From CAZWUW01 sp964636895 (lineage in GTDB: Bacteria; Bacillota; Thermincolia; Thermincolales; CAZWUW01), in NCBI GenBank assembly GCA_964636895.1, contig CAZWUW010000051.1, positions 1 to 21,872 on the forward strand: a DNA stretch of 21,872 bases. The letters are read 5' to 3'. The position numbers were made by a program, and so were the translations under genes. The notes under the pieces are model-generated. The model saw only the letters and a list, made by a program, of their open reading frames with translations, searched no databases and was not told the origin of the DNA. Shown piece by piece: positions 20,965 to 21,872 of this stretch (position 1 is the first letter of the stretch; the number at the start of each line of letters is the position of its first letter).

Positions 20965-21737
20965 CATATTAGTTTCTTGTACTCTGTATCGATAAAATTT
21001 TGCAGGAGAATTTTTGCTCCGGCAATATCAGGTGAGTCGTTCTTTACTAATTGGTCGTTTCTTATTATAAGAGAACTGTACCGCATATCCAAAACACTTT
21101 CGTCAAGGTGGATTTTTGTATGCCCCTTGTTTTTTTTGTCAATTTTCATGAAAACATTTAGTTCATTGGGTAAAAGCCTGAAAGCAATCGCTAATTTATC
21201 CAAAACACTATACATAAAATCTGTCGGCTGCAATTCAAACCATTGCAACTGCCCGTTAAAATGCCCACTTTCCCTGGTGTGACGAAAGCCGATTTGCTCA
21301 AGTGCAGTTAGTATAGTAGCTGCTTCCGGAGTCGGTTTAATACGGATGTCTTTGCGATCGGCTGGATTAATAGCGTTTTTGATGTCCAGTCCGGCTTCCA
21401 TGATGTAACGGGTACGACCAAATGACAAAGGAATATTAAGTGGCAGTGTGCATGAGAAATCAACTATATGCTGTGGGTTTGACGGCCCCACCATAAACGG
21501 ACTTCCGTCATTATAGTTAAATATTATTAAAGATATTTGCTTGAATTTGTAATCAGCTTCGTACTCTGAATTAACTTCCAGATGCAGATAAAATTGCTCA
21601 GCCTTTTGATTAAGATTACCTGCTGTTATCTTGGCCTGAGCCTTAAACGTCTCCCCCGGCCGAAAAAAATTTTTTGGTAGCAAGAGTTCCATTTTTGCAG
21701 AACCGAAACCGATACTAACCATGATTTTTTTTAACAT
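20964..21737 (-). CDS. spo0M: Spo0M family sporulation control protein
   Basis: A 257-aa arrestin-like protein, equal in length to Bacillus Spo0M (258 aa), which affects sporulation and cell shape. The N-terminal half (residues about 1-125) shows the beta-sandwich pattern: MVSIGFGSAKMELLLPKNFF, RPGETFKAQAKI, then FSCTLPLNIPLS. The C-terminal half includes RHTRESGHF and ELQPTDF near residue 170 and ends in a helical EYKKL tail. ATG 21737 follows an AAGGGGGGG ribosome site by 5 nt. It is convergent with spoVG, sharing a terminator. Regulation is not visible in the sequence upstream. Confidence 0.93.
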   Translation of the reverse strand: MLKKIMVSIGFGSAKMELLLPKNFFRPGETFKAQAKITAGNLNQKAEQFYLHLEVNSEYEADYKFKQISLIIFNYNDGSPFMVGPSNPQHIVDFSCTLPLNIPLSFGRTRYIMEAGLDIKNAINPADRKDIRIKPTPEAATILTALEQIGFRHTRESGHFNGQLQWFELQPTDFMYSVLDKLAIAFRLLPNELNVFMKIDKKNKGHTKIHLDESVLDMRYSSLIIRNDQLVKNDSPDIAGAKILLQNFIDTEYKKLI

Positions 21738-21769
21738 CCGGTCCCCCCCTTTTTTTTATCATCCTTGCT

Positions 21770-21811
21770 TATAAAAAGAAACCTGCTTTGACATGGGTTG
21801 TCATAAGCAGG
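21770..21811 (-). terminator. Leftward terminator for a gene beyond the right edge
   Basis: CCTGCTT/AAGCAGG (21782-21788 and 21805-21811) with an inner TGACA/TGTCA stem. Read on the minus strand it is followed by TTTCTTTTTAT, so it ends a transcript coming from outside the window. Confidence 0.75.
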
Positions 21812-21863
21812 CTCTAATGAATATTTCAGTGCGGCAGAGCCGCTGAGTTAATTCTTTAGAGCC
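21810..21863. repeat. Compound inverted repeat at the right edge
   Basis: GGCTCTAA (21810-21817) and TTAGAGCC (21856-21863) pair perfectly and enclose a second hairpin GCGGC-AGA-GCCGC flanked by TCAG/CTGA. It could be part of a structured RNA or an operator; the flank is cut by the window end. Confidence 0.4.
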
Positions 21864-21872
21864 ATGGTGTTA

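Noticed and set aside
1..21872. CRISPR arrays, tRNA or rRNA genes, prophage genes.
   Set aside because: No regularly spaced repeats, cloverleaf sequences or phage structural genes were seen on either strand.

Overview
The window looks like a chromosomal segment of a spore-forming, low-to-mid GC Firmicute, most like the Clostridia of the Desulfotomaculum/Pelotomaculum (Peptococcaceae) type. The reasons are two sporulation-family genes (spoVG, spo0M), a textbook sigma-H type promoter, strong Shine-Dalgarno sequences with frequent GTG and TTG starts, a two-subunit Fe-S fumarase plus malic enzyme operon, a stand-alone MvhD/FlpD-like redox protein, and a Bacillus/Clostridium-style LexA network. 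The taxon is inferred; no rRNA or tRNA gene is present. No prophage, CRISPR array or intact transposase was found.

Left part (1-7480). A response regulator with a variant GGDEF domain lies behind a sigma-H promoter. It is followed by a DUF456 membrane protein and an orphan MvhD-like Fe-S protein. lexA (minus) and a YneA-like LysM division inhibitor (plus) diverge from a region with three LexA boxes. Next come a Rossmann plus Fis-type HTH regulator and the operon fumarase alpha - fumarase beta - malic enzyme, whose first gene appears to start at an ATT codon. Two small genes follow (a 48-aa single-TM protein and a cysteine-rich 73-aa protein), closed by a perfect 18-bp terminator hairpin.

Middle (7480-10210). 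A 20-bp sequence occurs twice in direct orientation and brackets a gene-poor, T/G-skewed stretch and a two-gene minus-strand cassette: a BmrR-like MerR activator and a PPM1/LCMT-type methyltransferase. Between the genes sits a promoter with the stretched 19-bp spacer and internal dyad typical of MerR targets.

Right part (10219-21872). In order: ywbE, a degenerate protein kinase-like gene, yjbQ, rmuC, a 36-aa membrane peptide, cls (cardiolipin synthase), dinB with an overlapping yolD-like gene, a small hypothetical gene, a class III aminotransferase, a cold-shock gene, a CadC-like metal sensor with an MFS transporter, spoVG, and spo0M.

The unifying theme is the SOS response. Five LexA boxes, all exactly CAAAC-N4-GTTCG when read in one direction, sit at lexA, yneA (two), dinB and, unexpectedly, at a promoter upstream of spoVG. 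The spoVG promoter has the same layout as the yneA promoter. It is followed by an approximately 150-nt leader with a candidate peptide ORF, a hairpin-loop pseudoknot and a long-range pairing that can cover the spoVG ribosome binding site. This is the most novel-looking feature of the window: DNA damage control of a septation/sporulation regulator through a structured leader.
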